From contig NZ_PVTO01000009.1 in NCBI RefSeq assembly GCF_003003275.1, positions 1 through 64,000 on the forward strand: 64,000 bases of DNA, read 5' to 3'. The position numbers and the translations under genes are program-made. Numbering within the stretch: position 1 is the first letter of the stretch; every line of letters starts with the position of its first letter. This stretch comes from Alkalibacterium olivapovliticus. GTDB lineage: Bacteria > Bacillota > Bacilli > Lactobacillales > Carnobacteriaceae_A. The notes beneath the pieces are model-generated. The model saw only the letters and a program-made list of their open reading frames with translations, had not been told where the DNA came from and searched no databases. Shown here in pieces: positions 63,586-64,000 of this stretch.

Positions 63586-64000
63586 ATGTCTTTAACAGAT
63601 ACTTACAAACTGAATAACGGACTGGAAATCCCTATCATCGGTTTCGGAACATGGCAGGCGAACGATGATGAAGCGAAACAGTCTGTCTTATGGGCTCTTG
63701 AAGCAGGCTATCGACACATCGATACAGCTTCCGGATATAAAAATGAAGAAGAAGTTGGTGAAGCCATCAAAGAAAGTGGCATCCCTAGGGAAGAAATTTT
63801 TCTTACGACAAAACTGCATAACAGAGAGCACGGCTATGAAAAAACAAAGGCAGCTATCGACGTTTCTTTAGAAAAACTTGATACCGGCTACATCGATCTG
63901 CTTCTGATTCACTGGCCGAATCCTATTTATTCTCGTGAAAACTGGAAAGAAGTTAATGCCGGCAGCTGGAAAGCAATGGAAGAAGCCGTTGAAGCAGGTA
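63586..64000 (+). CDS. Aldo/keto reductase, 5' part (cut by window end)
   Basis: The first 138 codons of an AKR enzyme. YKLNNGLEIPIIGFGTW, then ALEAGYRHIDTASGYKNEEEVGEAI with the catalytic Asp and Tyr, EIFLTTKLHN with Lys, and IDLLLIHWPNP with the His complete the tetrad. Similar to AKR5 enzymes reducing small aldehydes and 2,5-diketo sugars. The end is outside the window. Start chosen at 63586 after a purine-rich AGTAGGAA. Confidence 0.9.
   Translation, partial: MSLTDTYKLNNGLEIPIIGFGTWQANDDEAKQSVLWALEAGYRHIDTASGYKNEEEVGEAIKESGIPREEIFLTTKLHNREHGYEKTKAAIDVSLEKLDTGYIDLLLIHWPNPIYSRENWKEVNAGSWKAMEEAVEAG

Overview
The window is a chromosomal segment of a low-GC Gram-positive bacterium. Strong AGGAGG ribosome binding sites, TTG/GTG starts, LCP and LicD proteins, GW-module wall hydrolases, a fused GlnH-GlnP type transporter and a phospho-beta-glucosidase all point to Bacillota, most likely Lactobacillales and possibly a Carnobacteriaceae-like genus (inference; no 16S gene is present). 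Most of it, about 0.5-47 kb, is one continuous minus-strand surface-polysaccharide locus. The remainder is ordinary housekeeping and accessory genes.

Layout. At 1-430 there is a decayed ISL3-family transposase with an in-frame stop, at the edge of the locus. Cluster A (546-13790, read right to left) is a Wzx/Wzy capsule operon: CpsC-CpsD-CpsB regulators, a CapD-like 4,6-dehydratase, a CapM-like priming transferase, a CapN-like reductase gene broken by a stop codon, then an A+T-rich block of glycosyltransferases, a beta-propeller protein, an EpsG-like polymerase, a DUF616 protein and a flippase. Positions 14067-17534 hold UDP-glucuronate 4-epimerase, UDP-glucose dehydrogenase and an LCP ligase. 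Cluster B (20726-31114) lies between two large secreted wall hydrolases with acidic linkers and GW repeats (17694-20519 and 31306-33864). It encodes two LicD proteins, a TagD-like cytidylyltransferase, a HIT protein, two GT2 enzymes, a pyruvyltransferase, a flippase, a cysteine-poor FrhB-like protein and a QueC-like PP-loop protein. Cluster C (34079-47137) is a third polysaccharide operon with a flippase, three polymerase-type membrane proteins, MnaA, a WbaP-type priming enzyme, several transferases and a Wzz-like protein whose tail looks like a kinase domain without a P-loop.

From 47.8 kb the content is general: an amino-acid ABC transporter, galE, an acyltransferase, a YihY-type protein, a GT1 transferase, an APH-like kinase, a DJ-1 protein, methionine aminopeptidase, a NERD protein, a lipid kinase, a GH1 6-phospho-beta-glucosidase with a cre-like site, a flavodoxin and the start of an aldo/keto reductase. 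Two small genes are easy to miss: a 48-residue DUF624-like membrane peptide (52586-52732) and a 54-residue membrane protein (56838-57002).

How it works together. Cluster A would make an undecaprenyl-linked repeat probably starting with D-FucNAc, under a CpsBCD phosphoregulatory switch, but its CapN step looks broken. Cluster B looks like a wall polymer with glycerol-phosphate and pyruvate decorations. Cluster C makes a further polymer containing ManNAc. The LCP protein could attach any of these to peptidoglycan.

The most unusual signal outside the genes is a pair of diverged, roughly 400-nt, oppositely oriented intergenic elements (47282-47710 and 58938-59330). They share collinear blocks and a perfect 10-bp hairpin in which two base pairs differ by compensatory changes, which suggests a structured RNA or a structured repeat family.
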